A DNA stretch of 64,000 bases from Nostoc sp. CENA543 (GTDB lineage Bacteria > Cyanobacteriota > Cyanobacteriia > Cyanobacteriales > Nostocaceae): positions 2,976,001 through 3,040,000 of the forward strand of contig NZ_CP023278.1 in NCBI RefSeq assembly GCF_002896875.1. Reading direction: 5' to 3'. The notes beneath the pieces were generated by a model, which did not search any database, was not told where the DNA came from, and worked only from the letters and a program-made list of their open reading frames with translations. Position numbers and translations under genes: made by a program. Position 1 is the first letter of the stretch. Each line of letters begins with the position of its first letter. Of the stretch, positions 63,453 to 64,000 are shown piece by piece.

Positions 63453-64000
63453 GCCCAATTCCCGAAGACTCGTTAAATTCTCTGACTATCTCCAGAAATT
63501 TCTGTACAGTCGAAGATGTTTCATTTTTGCGCCAAATTGTGGCAATGGCGACTTTTGGGGTAGGGGGATGAATCTGTCGATACACTACTCCGGTGCGTTG
63601 GAGGTTTTGCAGAGATGCGGGTGCGATCGCTACTCCCATATCTGCTGCTACTAAACTAATAATTGTCTGCATTTGTATCGCTTCTTGAGCAACATCAGGA
63701 CTAAACCCGGCTTGCTGACACAGACTAATAATTAAGTCATAAAGTCCAGGTGCTAAAACTCTAGGGAATAAAATAAACGGTTCATGAGTTAGCCAACTTA
63801 AGTCAATATCCACCTGCTCCGCTAACCGATGACTTTCAGGAAGAGCCACTATCAAAGACTCTTGAAAGACTGTCTCCCAGCACAATTTATCATCTTCCAC
63901 CGGCGGACGAATAAATCCCACATCCATACTACCTGCGTGCAACCATTCTAATTGCTGGTCTGTCGTTAGTTCATGTAATTCTAAACTCACACCAGGGACT
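63442..64000 (-). CDS. LysR-type regulator, C-terminal part (N-terminus beyond window)
   Basis: The 186 visible residues are the effector-binding domain of a LysR protein: PGVSLELHELTTDQQLEWLH, MDVGFIRPPVEDDKLCWETV, LPESHRLAEQVDIDLSWLTH and LVAADMGVAIAPASLQ. The frame is open to the right edge, so the DNA-binding half lies outside. PGVSLELHEL and the hydrophobic pocket suggest a regulator of aromatic or small-molecule use. The last residues (GIGHRA) come from repeat DNA, which also gives the stop. Confidence 0.88.
   Translation of the reverse strand, partial: VPGVSLELHELTTDQQLEWLHAGSMDVGFIRPPVEDDKLCWETVFQESLIVALPESHRLAEQVDIDLSWLTHEPFILFPRVLAPGLYDLIISLCQQAGFSPDVAQEAIQMQTIISLVAADMGVAIAPASLQNLQRTGVVYRQIHPPTPKVAIATIWRKNETSSTVQKFLEIVREFNESSGIGHRA

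Noticed and set aside
63240-63654. Frames of 72-104 codons between the hybrid kinase and the LysR gene
   Set aside because: They read the family A repeat and the antisense of the two genes.

Overview
The window reads as chromosomal DNA of a filamentous, probably heterocyst-forming cyanobacterium of the Nostoc/Anabaena group. Reasons: back-to-back photosystem II genes psbN and psbH, the proton-extrusion gene pxcA, a split dnaE whose C-terminal half begins with a C-intein, very many HIP1 octamers (GCGATCGC), a RexT/thioredoxin pair of the type described in Anabaena sp. PCC 7120, hopanoid genes, and gaps filled with 7-bp tandem repeats (STRR) typical of this group.

Layout. 1-5.4 kb: a partial RecB/AddB-like helicase gene on the minus strand, a possible 45-residue membrane protein, pxcA, a PIN-domain protein and an XRE regulator. 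5.6-9.6 kb: a polysaccharide deacetylase, gatA and, divergent from gatA, dnaE-C. 9.7-14.8 kb: a nuclease-like protein, then a redox block (rexT, a perfect palindromic operator, trxA2, a nitroreductase, an atypical SDR, a glutathione transferase) and a HAD hydrolase. 14.9-20.3 kb: two hypothetical proteins and a GH38 alpha-mannosidase. 20.4-25.4 kb: psbN<>psbH, tatA, pth, a long leader and clpC. 25.6-27.9 kb: an AT-rich two-gene DUF262 + HEPN module, the best candidate here for a poorly described defence system. 28-35.3 kb: two TVP38/TMEM64 membrane proteins with a MerA-like reductase, radC, a phosphoribulokinase-like kinase and a PGM1-related ligase.

35.5-44.4 kb holds a YbhGFSR-like efflux operon (hlyD, double ATPase, two ABC-2 permeases) with a divergent tetR and a palindromic operator. 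An intact IS4-type element with an 11-bp target duplication has split hlyD from the rest. 44.5-49 kb: a Ser/Thr kinase and a GH116 glycosidase. 49.3-58.2 kb: hopanoid side-chain genes hpnI and hpnJ and a squalene/phytoene synthase. Between them lie a cyclic-peptide-type ABC exporter, a DUF2237 gene, a 1.6-kb island bounded by 40-bp direct repeats (zeta-toxin operon, possible structured RNA, MITE-like element) and a DUF6745 protein. 59.5-64 kb: a large hybrid histidine kinase and the C-terminal part of a LysR regulator.

A second theme is repeat DNA. Heptamer tandem arrays, a long purine/pyrimidine hairpin present three times, a TAGTGAGGACTTTAGTCC hairpin present twice, and several small inverted-repeat elements fill most gaps. 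The same sequences also sit in frame inside genes (GH38, GH116, the ABC ATPase linker) and supply the ends of others (rexT, the LysR gene, a TVP38 gene). All protein assignments are from reading translated sequence; no database search was run.
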